This document shows positions 1 through 4,800 of a stretch of 5,265 nucleotides of DNA, piece after piece. Position numbers and translations under genes: made by a program. How positions within the stretch are numbered: position 1 is the first letter of the stretch; the number at the start of each line of letters is the position of its first letter. The notes beneath the pieces were generated by a model. That model ran no database searches and was not told where the DNA came from. It was given only the letters and a program-made list of their open reading frames with translations. The stretch is from Candidatus Altimarinota bacterium (GTDB lineage Bacteria; Patescibacteriota; Gracilibacteria; JAHISY01), in the NCBI GenBank assembly GCA_023142645.1, contig JAGLJE010000053.1, forward strand, positions 1 to 5,265. Reading direction: 5' to 3'.

Positions 1-731
1 GCATTCGAACCGCCACCGACACACGCGATGAGAATATCGGGCAGCTTTTTAAATTTCTTTTGGAATTGCTGCCGAACTTCCCGCCCGATCACTGATTGAA
101 ATTCACGCACAATCTCAGGAAACGGGTGCGGACCGAGCGCACTACCGAGTAAGTAGTGAGTCGTCTCGAAATTAGCCGTCCAATCTCGCAACGCCTCCGC
201 AACTGCGTCTTTCAACCGCGCCGTACCAGATTCGACAGGAATGACTTTCGCCCCCAACTTTTCCATCCAAAAAACATTCGGTCGTTGCCGTGCAACATCG
301 ACCACGCCCATGAAAATCGTACACTCGAAACCAAACTTCGCGGCAATCGTCGCGGTCGCCACGCCGTGTTGACCCGCACCAGTCTCCGCAATCAATCTTT
401 TTTTGCCTAATTTTTTCGCGAGAAGAGCCTGCCCGAGTACATTATTAAATTTGTGCGCGCCGGTGTGATTAAGATCCTCTCGCTTCAAAAAAATCTTCGC
501 ACCACCAAATTTTTTGGAAATGTTTTCACAAAAAGTAAGCGGTGTCGGTCGACCGGAATAATTTTGGGCAATCGCGTGAAACTCCGACCAAAACTTTTTG
601 TCTTTTTTGGACTTGTTCCAAGCTTTTTCCAATTCAGCCAAAGCCGGCTGCAAAACTTCTGGGACGAAACGCCCACCGAATCGTTGTCCTGAATCTGTCG
701 AAGGGTCGCCGAAATAACCTTTTTTATTCAC
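1..731 (-). CDS. trpB: Tryptophan synthase beta chain, 3' end beyond the window
   Basis: TrpB condenses indole with L-serine to give L-tryptophan using PLP, normally as an alpha2-beta2 complex with TrpA. The frame is open for 243 codons from a GTG start and leaves the window at base 1, so about 150 residues of a roughly 400-residue family are missing. Visible landmarks are FGGRFVPE (18-25), GRPTPL (60-65), [12 protein letters not shown] with the PLP lysine at K94, the ETGAGQHG carboxylate loop (116-123, catalytic E116), GSALGPHP (196-203), and the phosphate loop GGGSN at the window edge (239-243). GTG at 729-731 is the only plausible start: an in-frame TAA lies four codons upstream and GYFG must be included. 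No good Shine-Dalgarno is seen, but TAAAAT sits 6 nt before the GTG. Oddities: nine residues, DPSTDSGQR (9-17), interrupt the usual YFGxFGGRF, and W155 stands where an arginine is common. Last visible gene of the cluster; no trpA is seen. Confidence 0.97.
   Translation of the reverse strand, partial: MNKKGYFGDPSTDSGQRFGGRFVPEVLQPALAELEKAWNKSKKDKKFWSEFHAIAQNYSGRPTPLTFCENISKKFGGAKIFLKREDLNHTGAHKFNNVLGQALLAKKLGKKRLIAETGAGQHGVATATIAAKFGFECTIFMGVVDVARQRPNVFWMEKLGAKVIPVESGTARLKDAVAEALRDWTANFETTHYLLGSALGPHPFPEIVREFQSVIGREVRQQFQKKFKKLPDILIACVGGGSN
681..707 (-). repeat. In-frame micro-insertion in trpB encoding DPSTDSGQR
   Basis: Twenty-seven bases lie between the GYFG and FGGRFVPE codons of trpB, where the family normally has a single residue. 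The core on the minus strand reads CCTTCGACAGATTCAGGACA, and TTCGG flanks it on both sides. PSTxSGQ-like peptides from CTTCGAC...TCAGGA DNA recur in unrelated bacterial genomes as far as I recall, so I call it a dispersed micro-repeat. The flanking TTCGG may simply reflect the native F-G-x-F-G residues rather than a target duplication. Its family identity cannot be verified here. Confidence 0.5.
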
Positions 732-737
732 ACAGAG

Positions 738-743
738 ATTTTA
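738..743 (-). promoter_or_regulatory. TAAAAT box 6 nt before trpB GTG
   Basis: TAAAAT overlaps the TAA stop of the 81-codon gene and is followed by CTCTGT and the GTG start. This spacing would place a transcription start on the first base of GTG (leaderless). The arrangement is nearly identical to that before cysK (TAAAAT, TTTTGT, GTG). No -35 element is evident. It could be an internal promoter or chance in A/T-rich DNA. Confidence 0.3.
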
Positions 744-986
744 GCGTGAATCCCCAAATTTTTCGAAACCTTTCAAAACTGTGTCCACACATTCTCGAAC
801 GGTTTCCGAAATTGTCTCGCGATATTCTTCCACGCTTCCAAAAAGAGAAAACGATTTATCAATCGCTTCCTTTTTCTCATCGAAAAGATTTTTAAAAGTT
901 TGCAAAACAGCCAACCGAACATTCGGATCTAGAAAATTTTCATCCAACCGATCAAGCTCTTTTGAAAATGGATTTTTAGAAAGCAT
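741..986 (-). CDS. Small unknown helical protein between cysK and trpB
   Basis: I do not recognise this 81-residue protein. It is rich in Glu, Lys, Asp, Phe and Leu, has a single cysteine (C67) and no signal peptide or membrane span, and looks mostly alpha-helical and cytosolic, with amphipathic stretches around 21-45 and 51-77. ATG at 984-986 is the first start after an in-frame TAG three codons upstream. There is no clear Shine-Dalgarno; only AGAAA lies nearby. It sits 35 bp after cysK, and its TAA stop is 9 bp before the trpB GTG in the same frame, so it is probably co-transcribed. Its position suggests a role tied to the neighbouring enzymes or merely operon filling. The frame avoids stops and has a protein-like composition, but without homologues it could be a lineage-specific or spurious ORF. 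Confidence 0.6.
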   Translation of the reverse strand: MLSKNPFSKELDRLDENFLDPNVRLAVLQTFKNLFDEKKEAIDKSFSLFGSVEEYRETISETVRECVDTVLKGFEKFGDSR

Positions 987-1021
987 GAATTTCTAAATTT
1001 AAAAAACTCCATTTTGGCAAA

Positions 1022-1909
1022 TCAATCAAAAAGTTCAGTCGAAAGATACCGCTCACCGCCGTCGGGAAAAATTGTTGTGATTTTTTGGTCGGGAAATTTT
1101 TCAGCCAACTTTTGAGCTGCTGCGAAATTCGCACCGGAAGAAATTCCGACGAGAATCCCTTTTGCTCGCGCAAGATTTTTGGAAGCCGCAATCGCCTCAG
1201 CGGAAGAAATTTTAATAATCTCGTCGATAATTTTTGAGTCGAAATTTTTTGGAATGAATCCTGCGCCGATTCCCTCAATTCTGTGCGCCCCTTTCTCTCC
1301 TCCTGAAAGTACCGCGCTTTCGAATGGTTCCACCGCGACAATTTTAATTTCCGAATTTTGCGATTTAAAAAACTTCCCCACTCCCGAAATCGTGCCGCCG
1401 CTACCCACCCCAGCTACGAAAATTTGGATTTCTGGTAGCGCCTCGAAAATTTCCGGACCAGTTGTCGAGAAATGAATTTCCGTGTTTGCCGAATTTTCAA
1501 ACTGTCGTGGTTGCCAGCCATTCTCCTTTTCGGTTAATTTTTCAGCCTTGCGAATAGCACCCGCCATTCCTTCCTCTGCCGGAGTGAGAATTAATTCCGC
1601 ACCAAGTTGCTTTAGAATTTTTTTTCTCTCATCGGAAAAATTTTCAGGCAGCACAATCTTCACAGAGTAACCCTTTCGTTTTCCAATTATCGCGAGCGAA
1701 ATTCCGAGATTGCCGCTCGAAGCCTCGACAATCAAACCACCATATTTTAATTCTCCCAAACTCTCGGCTTTTTGAATCATCGCAAGCGCAGCGCGATCTT
1801 TTATCGAGCTGCCCGGATTTTGAAATTCTAGTTTTGCAAAAATATTTTTTTCAACTCGAAGAAGCGGTGTGTTACCAATAAGATCGAAAATGTTTTCAGA
1901 AATTTTCAC
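1022..1909 (-). CDS. cysK: Cysteine synthase family PLP enzyme (O-acetylserine or O-phosphoserine sulfhydrylase type)
   Basis: This fold-type II PLP enzyme of 295 residues is close to the usual length of about 300. The expected reaction is O-acetylserine (or O-phosphoserine) plus sulfide to cysteine, in the cytosol. Landmarks: IGNTPLL (11-17), NPGSSIKDR (31-39) with PLP lysine K37, substrate loop EASSGNLG (62-69), phosphate loop GVGSGGTISG (167-176), GISSGAN (255-261) with the serine that contacts the pyridine nitrogen, and FPDGGERYLS near the C-terminus. Family consensus is NPGGSVKDR and PTSGNTG, so both loops are slightly divergent. This leaves room for a relative such as an O-phosphoserine-using enzyme, a cystathionine beta-synthase-like protein or an SbnA-like protein. 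GTG at 1907-1909 is chosen because an in-frame TAA lies just upstream and no other start keeps the IGNTPLL segment. GAGG overlapping the carA stop lies 12 nt before it, and TAAAAT lies 6 nt before it. It follows carA by 14 bp and ends in TGA. Confidence 0.92.
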   Translation of the reverse strand: MKISENIFDLIGNTPLLRVEKNIFAKLEFQNPGSSIKDRAALAMIQKAESLGELKYGGLIVEASSGNLGISLAIIGKRKGYSVKIVLPENFSDERKKILKQLGAELILTPAEEGMAGAIRKAEKLTEKENGWQPRQFENSANTEIHFSTTGPEIFEALPEIQIFVAGVGSGGTISGVGKFFKSQNSEIKIVAVEPFESAVLSGGEKGAHRIEGIGAGFIPKNFDSKIIDEIIKISSAEAIAASKNLARAKGILVGISSGANFAAAQKLAEKFPDQKITTIFPDGGERYLSTELFD

Positions 1910-1915
1910 ACAAAA

Positions 1916-1921
1916 ATTTTA
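1916..1921 (-). promoter_or_regulatory. TAAAAT box 6 nt before cysK GTG
   Basis: TAAAAT followed by TTTTGT and then GTG puts a predicted transcription start on the GTG itself. A competing reading is ordinary translation using GAGG at 1922-1925, which overlaps the carA stop codon and would couple the two genes. The spacing of 12 nt is a little long for a Shine-Dalgarno. Confidence 0.3.
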
Positions 1922-1923
1922 CC

Positions 1924-3012
1924 TCACAATTTCTTTACAAATTCATCGAAAAGAAATTCTGTGTCCATCGGTCCAGGCGAAGCTTCGGGATGAAATTGGA
2001 TGGAAAAAAAAGGTTTCGAGCGATGGCGGAGACCTTCGACCGAGCCGTCATTCAAATTTTCGAACGCGACCTCCCATCCCACCGCCATTTTATTTCGAAC
2101 TGCGAAACCGTGATTTTGCGAGGTGATGAAGCAGTGCTTCGTTTTAATTTCACGAACCGGCTGATTCTGCGAACGATGACCGTACGGCAATTTGAAAGTC
2201 CGCATCCCCGCCGCAAGCGCGAGCAATTGATTGCCAAGGCAGATACCAAAAATCGGCTTCGATTTTTTAAGCTGCTGTCGAATAGAATGAATCGCCTCCG
2301 TCGCCCGCGCCGGATCGCCTGGTCCGTTTGAAATAAAGAGACCGTCGAACTTCACTTTTTCAAGATTGAAATCATGTGGAAGGTGATGGACGGAAACCCC
2401 ACGTTCGAGAAAATTACGAAGAATACCAAGTTTCATCCCGCAGTCTAGAATCGCCACCGTTTTTTTTCCACGTTTGAAAAAACGAGGTTTAGTCGATGAA
2501 ACCTGTGCGACAAGATGCTCTTCATTTGGATTCCAGAATTTTTTAGAAGTTTTTTTATCTTCAATTCTCCCGAGAATCGTACCCTGCTCCCGCAATTTTT
2601 GAGTGAGCGCGCGAGTGTCCACTCCTGTAATTGCCGGAATTTTCTCGCGCTGCAGCCACGCTGCCAAACTTTCTTTCGCCGCATGATGGGAATATTTTTC
2701 GGAATACTCGGAAACAACAAGTCCGGCGACTTGAATCTTCTCTGACTCGAAATTTTTTAAGACTTCTGTTCCATGTTCCATGTTCCACGTTTCACGTTTC
2801 GGAACACCGTAATTTCCGATAAGCGGGTAAGTCAGCACGAGAATCTGACCGGCGTAACTTGGATCAGTTAAACTCTCGGGATAACCGACCATCCCCGTCG
2901 CGAAAACAACCTCACCCTCCGCTTCAACCACTTGCCCTGAGTTCGTCGAATAGGCACCGAAACTTTCGCCAAAAATCACCGAGCCGTCCACAAGCGAAAG
3001 AATTTTTTGCAT
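1924..3012 (-). CDS. carA: Carbamoyl-phosphate synthase small (glutaminase) subunit
   Basis: CarA hydrolyses glutamine and channels ammonia to CarB for carbamoyl phosphate, the entry to pyrimidines and arginine. The 362 residues match the family length. The N-terminal CPSase_sm_chain domain shows DGSVIFGESFGA (9-20), EGEVVFATGMVGYPESLTDP (32-51) and GVDTRALT (130-137). The class I glutamine amidotransferase domain begins near 184, with ISNGPGDP (227-234), the nucleophile C258 in GICLGNQ, SQNHGFAV (298-305), and H341 and E343 in HPEASPGP. GNQ replaces the commoner GHQ, and GHRSQNQPV replaces GHRGxNxPV; the catalytic triad is intact. The first gene of the minus-strand cluster, it has ATG 8 nt after an extended -10 (TGTTAAAAT). 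No carB is in the window. The odd part is residues 71-82: an in-frame 7-bp repeat array encoding TWNMEHGT, about 13 residues longer than E. coli CarA in this loop. Confidence 0.97.
   Translation of the reverse strand: MQKILSLVDGSVIFGESFGAYSTNSGQVVEAEGEVVFATGMVGYPESLTDPSYAGQILVLTYPLIGNYGVPKRETWNMEHGTEVLKNFESEKIQVAGLVVSEYSEKYSHHAAKESLAAWLQREKIPAITGVDTRALTQKLREQGTILGRIEDKKTSKKFWNPNEEHLVAQVSSTKPRFFKRGKKTVAILDCGMKLGILRNFLERGVSVHHLPHDFNLEKVKFDGLFISNGPGDPARATEAIHSIRQQLKKSKPIFGICLGNQLLALAAGMRTFKLPYGHRSQNQPVREIKTKHCFITSQNHGFAVRNKMAVGWEVAFENLNDGSVEGLRHRSKPFFSIQFHPEASPGPMDTEFLFDEFVKKL
2768..2802 (-). repeat. Five-unit heptamer repeat array inside carA
   Basis: On the plus strand the units are GTTCCAT, GTTCCAT, GTTCCAC, GTTTCAC and a decayed GTTTCGG, in perfect 7-bp register. 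The minus strand encodes residues about 71-82 of CarA, including TWNMEHGT. The array falls in the loop after IGNYG, which is short in other CarA proteins, so it looks like an insertion or expansion tolerated by the fold. As far as I recall, similar GGAACAT heptamers occur as dispersed repeats in other bacterial genomes. One unit gained or lost would shift the frame; three units restore it. Confidence 0.8.
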
Positions 3013-3020
3013 CTCGCGGG

Positions 3021-3029
3021 ATTTTAACA
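3021..3029 (-). promoter_or_regulatory. Extended -10 promoter of carA operon
   Basis: The minus strand reads TGTTAAAAT, an extended -10 (TG-N-TAAAAT), ending 8 nt before the carA ATG. No recognisable -35 lies 16-18 bp upstream (GGCAGA at 17 bp). Transcription should begin within one or two bases of the start codon, so the mRNA would be leaderless or nearly so; no Shine-Dalgarno could fit. Confidence 0.5.
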
Positions 3030-3084
3030 GAAAACTCTTCCAATCTGCCCACTAATCAAACAATCTTCAACTAAAATATTTTCC

Positions 3085-3093
3085 TGCTAAAAT
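3085..3093 (+). promoter_or_regulatory. Extended -10 promoter of dnaJ
   Basis: TGCTAAAAT (TG-N-TAAAAT) ends 9 nt before the dnaJ ATG. The -35 region is weak (TTCAAC at 16 bp). A second TAAAAT lies at 3072-3077. The element and the GCGCGG spacer resemble the divergent carA promoter (TGTTAAAAT, CCCGCGAG, ATG). Predicted transcript is leaderless or nearly so. No CIRCE or other heat-shock operator is visible in the 90-bp divergent region. Confidence 0.5.
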
Positions 3094-3102
3094 TGCGCGG
3101 AA

Positions 3103-4239
3103 ATGGCAAAAGATTATTACAAAATTCTCGGAGTCGAACGTGGCGCAAACGAAGCGGAAATCAAAAAAGCTTTTCGCTCTGCCGCGCGGAAATATCACCC
3201 CGATCAAGCGAAAGGGGACAAAAAAGAAGCTGAGCGGAAATTCAAAGAAAGTTCGGAAGCTTACGAGGTACTCGGCGACAAACAAAAACGTCAACAATAC
3301 GATCAATTCGGCTCGGCAGGCGCGAATTTCGGCGGAGGTGGAGCAGACTTCGGAAAAGGTGGATTCGACTTCTCAGGAGTGAAATTTGATTTCGGCGGAG
3401 GAGGTGGCGAAGGTGGATTCGGAGATATTTTCGAAACTTTTTTCGGCGGCAGCGGAAGAGGCGGAAAAACACGCGGTCCGATTTGCGGCGCAAATATCGA
3501 GGCACGCATACATGTGAAATTCGAAAACGCGATTTTTGGAACAACGGCAGAATTCCGGCTTGATCGACTACAAAAATGCAAACACTGCCACGGTAATGGA
3601 GCGGAACCGGGATCGAAAATTTCAGACTGTCAAAAATGTGGCGGTACGGGCGAAATCTCAACTACCCGTCAAACAATTTTCGGAACAATGCAACACTCCG
3701 CCGTCTGCCCGGAATGCGGTGGCGAAGGAAAAACTTTTGAAAAAAAATGCGGCAGTTGCCACGGCACCGGTCGCGAGCGGAAAAGTGAGAAAATTAAAGT
3801 GAAAATTCCGGCAGGCGTGGAAAGCGGGGCGGTAATCCGACTGACAGGGCAAGGCGAGGCAGGCGCAAAAGGTGGACCAGCAGGCGACCTTTTCATCCAC
3901 ATAACAATTGAACCTTCCCGTGAATTCGAGCGGCGTGGTACTGACATTTTTTCAGCGCAAAAAATTAGCTTCATCCAAGCTGCTCTCGGAGATGAAATTG
4001 CCATGAAAACAGTGCACGGAAATGTGAAGTTGAAAATTCCGGCGGGCACACAATCACACACTAATTTCAAAATCAAAAATTACGGATCTCCGCAGCTACA
4101 TTCGAAAGAAAAAGGCGATCACATCGTGAAGATTTTGGTGGAAATCCCAAAAAAGCTCTCGCAAAAAGAGAGTGAACTTCTAGAGGCTTTGGCAAAAGAA
4201 GGCGGGATTAAAATCAAAAAAGGTGGGATTTTTGGGTGA
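3103..4239 (+). CDS. dnaJ: Chaperone DnaJ (class A Hsp40)
   Basis: DnaJ binds unfolded substrates and stimulates DnaK ATPase in the cytosol. The 378 residues match the full-length type I family. Domain order: J domain (1-70) with DYYKILGV and the HPD triad at 32-34; a Gly/Phe-rich linker (about 70-125); a zinc-binding region with all four CxxCxGxG repeats, CKHCHGNG (159-166), CQKCGGTG (176-183), CPECGGEG (202-209) and CGSCHGTG (216-223); then two beta-rich substrate-binding domains with [22 protein letters not shown] and IPAGTQS; and a C-terminal dimerisation segment ending [20 protein letters not shown] at 3103-3105 begins the standard MAKDYY sequence. Only GCGG precedes it, so there is no convincing Shine-Dalgarno. 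It stands alone: no dnaK, grpE or hrcA is adjacent. C128 in the linker is an extra cysteine outside the zinc sites. It ends with TGA at family length. Confidence 0.98.
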   Translation: MAKDYYKILGVERGANEAEIKKAFRSAARKYHPDQAKGDKKEAERKFKESSEAYEVLGDKQKRQQYDQFGSAGANFGGGGADFGKGGFDFSGVKFDFGGGGGEGGFGDIFETFFGGSGRGGKTRGPICGANIEARIHVKFENAIFGTTAEFRLDRLQKCKHCHGNGAEPGSKISDCQKCGGTGEISTTRQTIFGTMQHSAVCPECGGEGKTFEKKCGSCHGTGRERKSEKIKVKIPAGVESGAVIRLTGQGEAGAKGGPAGDLFIHITIEPSREFERRGTDIFSAQKISFIQAALGDEIAMKTVHGNVKLKIPAGTQSHTNFKIKNYGSPQLHSKEKGDHIVKILVEIPKKLSQKESELLEALAKEGGIKIKKGGIFG

Positions 4240-4278
4240 AAATATCTGAATCATAATTCACCTGATTACAGAATTTTC
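4238..4278 (+). terminator. Possible dnaJ terminator, A/T-rich hairpin
   Basis: Overlapping the dnaJ stop is an imperfect stem: GAAAAT-A-TCTG-AATCA pairs with TGATT-A-CAGA-ATTTTC, giving 15 pairs with one bulged base on each side and a 9-nt loop. A T-rich run (ATTTCTTCTTTTTG) begins about 4 nt later. The stem is poor in GC, so efficiency is doubtful, but the position just after the stop fits an intrinsic terminator. Confidence 0.4.
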
Positions 4279-4384
4279 ATGATTTCTTCTTTTTGTTCGT
4301 ACCGAGTTTCTCATCACGTGGTTTTTTCCTCGCAATCATGTTCATCCGTCAATCAAGAAAATCAAGATTTAAGACAAAAAAATC

Positions 4385-4450
4385 CAAACATAAGAAAGAG
4401 CCGCCGAGAGTGAGATTGTGCAAAACGAATTGCAACTCTTCCTCGACGGC
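4385..4450 (-). terminator. GC-rich hairpin with U-rich tail after the small ORF
   Basis: In minus-strand RNA, GCCGUCGAG (4450-4442) pairs with CUCGGCGGC (4408-4400) over 9 bp including one U-G pair, with an inner stem UGCAA/UUGCA. It is followed by UCUUUCUUAUGUUU (4399-4386) and, further on, a run of seven U (4382-4376). The U-G pair would be an A-C mismatch in plus-strand RNA, favouring the minus direction. It probably terminates the small-ORF transcript. The 5' arm also overlaps a palindrome (4447-4460), so two alternative folds compete. Confidence 0.45.
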
Positions 4451-4460
4451 TAATTAGCCG
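4447..4460. repeat. Perfect 14-bp palindrome at the small-ORF stop codon
   Basis: CGGCTAATTAGCCG is fully self-complementary and contains the TAA stop of the minus-strand 25-codon ORF. It could fold as a 5-bp hairpin with an AAUU loop, or serve as a dimeric protein-binding site. It shares its GCCG with the downstream terminator-like stem. Confidence 0.55.
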
Positions 4461-4531
4461 CCAATTATTTCAATAGCACTCATTACTATTAAGAGTGCCA
4501 TTGAAATTACAAACAAAATATAATTTTTCAT
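4454..4531 (-). CDS. 25-residue hydrophobic single-span peptide
   Basis: This small ORF runs from ATG at 4529-4531 to TAA at 4454-4456. It starts MKNYILFV, continues with an unbroken hydrophobic stretch (about residues 4-23, rich in Ile, Leu, Val, Met) and ends EIIGG. A lysine at position 2 and one glutamate near the end suggest a single membrane helix with the N-terminus inside. It has the best ribosome-binding site in the window: GGAGG 6 nt before the ATG. A promoter and a terminator-like hairpin bracket it, so it looks like an independent transcript. I do not recognise a family. Possible roles include a small membrane-complex subunit, a type I toxin-like peptide, or a leader peptide. The coding sequence itself holds a 15-bp inverted repeat, so a non-coding RNA with a chance ORF is also possible. 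Confidence 0.5.
   Translation of the reverse strand: MKNYILFVISMALLIVMSAIEIIGG
4467..4507 (-). repeat. 15-bp inverted repeat inside the small ORF
   Basis: The arms 4467-4481 and 4493-4507 are complementary at 14 of 15 positions, with an 11-nt loop (4482-4492). In minus-strand RNA the odd position is a G-U pair, making the stem continuous; in plus-strand RNA it is an A-C mismatch. No U-tract follows, so it is not a simple terminator. It may act as an mRNA structure that slows translation, a stability element, or part of a structured RNA. Confidence 0.75.
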
Positions 4532-4537
4532 GTTTTC

Positions 4538-4542
4538 CCTCC
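4538..4542 (-). promoter_or_regulatory. Strong Shine-Dalgarno for the small ORF
   Basis: GGAGG is followed by GAAAAC and the ATG at 4531, an ideal spacing. It is unusual here: the larger genes in the window have weak or no Shine-Dalgarno. The 3' arm of the leader stem (4544-4552) ends one base before it, so leader folding could influence ribosome access. Confidence 0.6.
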
Positions 4543-4660
4543 GTTGTTGAGGCGGCTTCAGAAATTGAAAACCGCTGATTTAAAAAAATAACGATTTCCA
4601 AACATCCCTGAAAGACCTCAACAAATTCCGTGATTTCAAAGAGCGAATTAACTTTTTGAA
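4543..4660 (-). promoter_or_regulatory. Structured 5' leader of the small ORF, possible cis-regulatory RNA
   Basis: In minus-strand RNA a 9-bp closing stem joins UUGUUGAGG (4624-4616) with CCUCAACAA (4552-4544). Nested next to its 3' arm is GCGGUUUUC (4575-4567) pairing with GAAGCCGC (4559-4552), with one G-U and one bulged U. A small AUUU-UUUU-AAAU hairpin and a weak UUUC/GAAA hairpin fill the remaining loop. The closing stem is adjacent to the Shine-Dalgarno. The multi-branched shape resembles an aptamer-type leader, but I match it to no known riboswitch class. Confidence 0.35.
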
Positions 4661-4666
4661 GAGTTA

Positions 4667-4695
4667 ACTCTAACTCTCTCTCTCTGGTTTGTCAA
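4667..4695 (-). promoter_or_regulatory. Minus-strand promoter with (AG)6 spacer
   Basis: A perfect -35 TTGACA (4695-4690) is followed by a 17-bp spacer and TAGAGT (4672-4667, four of six matches to TATAAT). Twelve of the 17 spacer bases are (AG)6 at 4674-4685. Transcription should start near 4660, about 130 nt before the small ORF. Gain or loss of a dinucleotide would change the spacing from the optimal 17 to 19 or 15. Confidence 0.45.
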
Positions 4696-4800
4696 GCCCC
4701 AATTTGAACTTTTTGTAAAGTTGTTTGAACCTCTTTTCAAGATTTCCAAAACTAATCTTTTCGCTTCGTGAAGCCAAATTAAAGTTTTTGAAAAAAATGC

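Noticed and set aside
156..896. Plus-strand and alternate minus-strand ORFs across the trpB region
   Set aside because: They lie opposite or out of frame with a trpB frame that is open for 243 codons and carries all family motifs; their translations are Arg/Phe/Ser-rich shadows.
2768..2802. CRISPR array
   Set aside because: The units are 7 bp with no spacers and lie within a conserved coding frame.
3303..3661. Minus-strand ORFs opposite dnaJ with proline-rich translation
   Set aside because: The Pro-rich product is the antisense reading of the Gly-rich linker codons of dnaJ.
4237..4239. UGA recoded as glycine (Gracilibacteria code)
   Set aside because: Reading through TGA after dnaJ gives unrelated sequence, and carA, cysK and dnaJ all stop with TGA at the normal family length.
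4350..4436. 28-codon minus-strand ORF starting TTG after GAGGAAGAG
   Set aside because: Its start is buried in the terminator-like hairpin and it reads through the U-rich tail, which by itself gives Phe/Leu codons.
4338..4457. 39-codon plus-strand ORF, Lys/Arg-rich
   Set aside because: No Shine-Dalgarno or promoter of its own is seen, and it overlaps the terminator-like hairpin and small ORF on the other strand. A Lys/Arg-rich reading is expected from its A-rich DNA.
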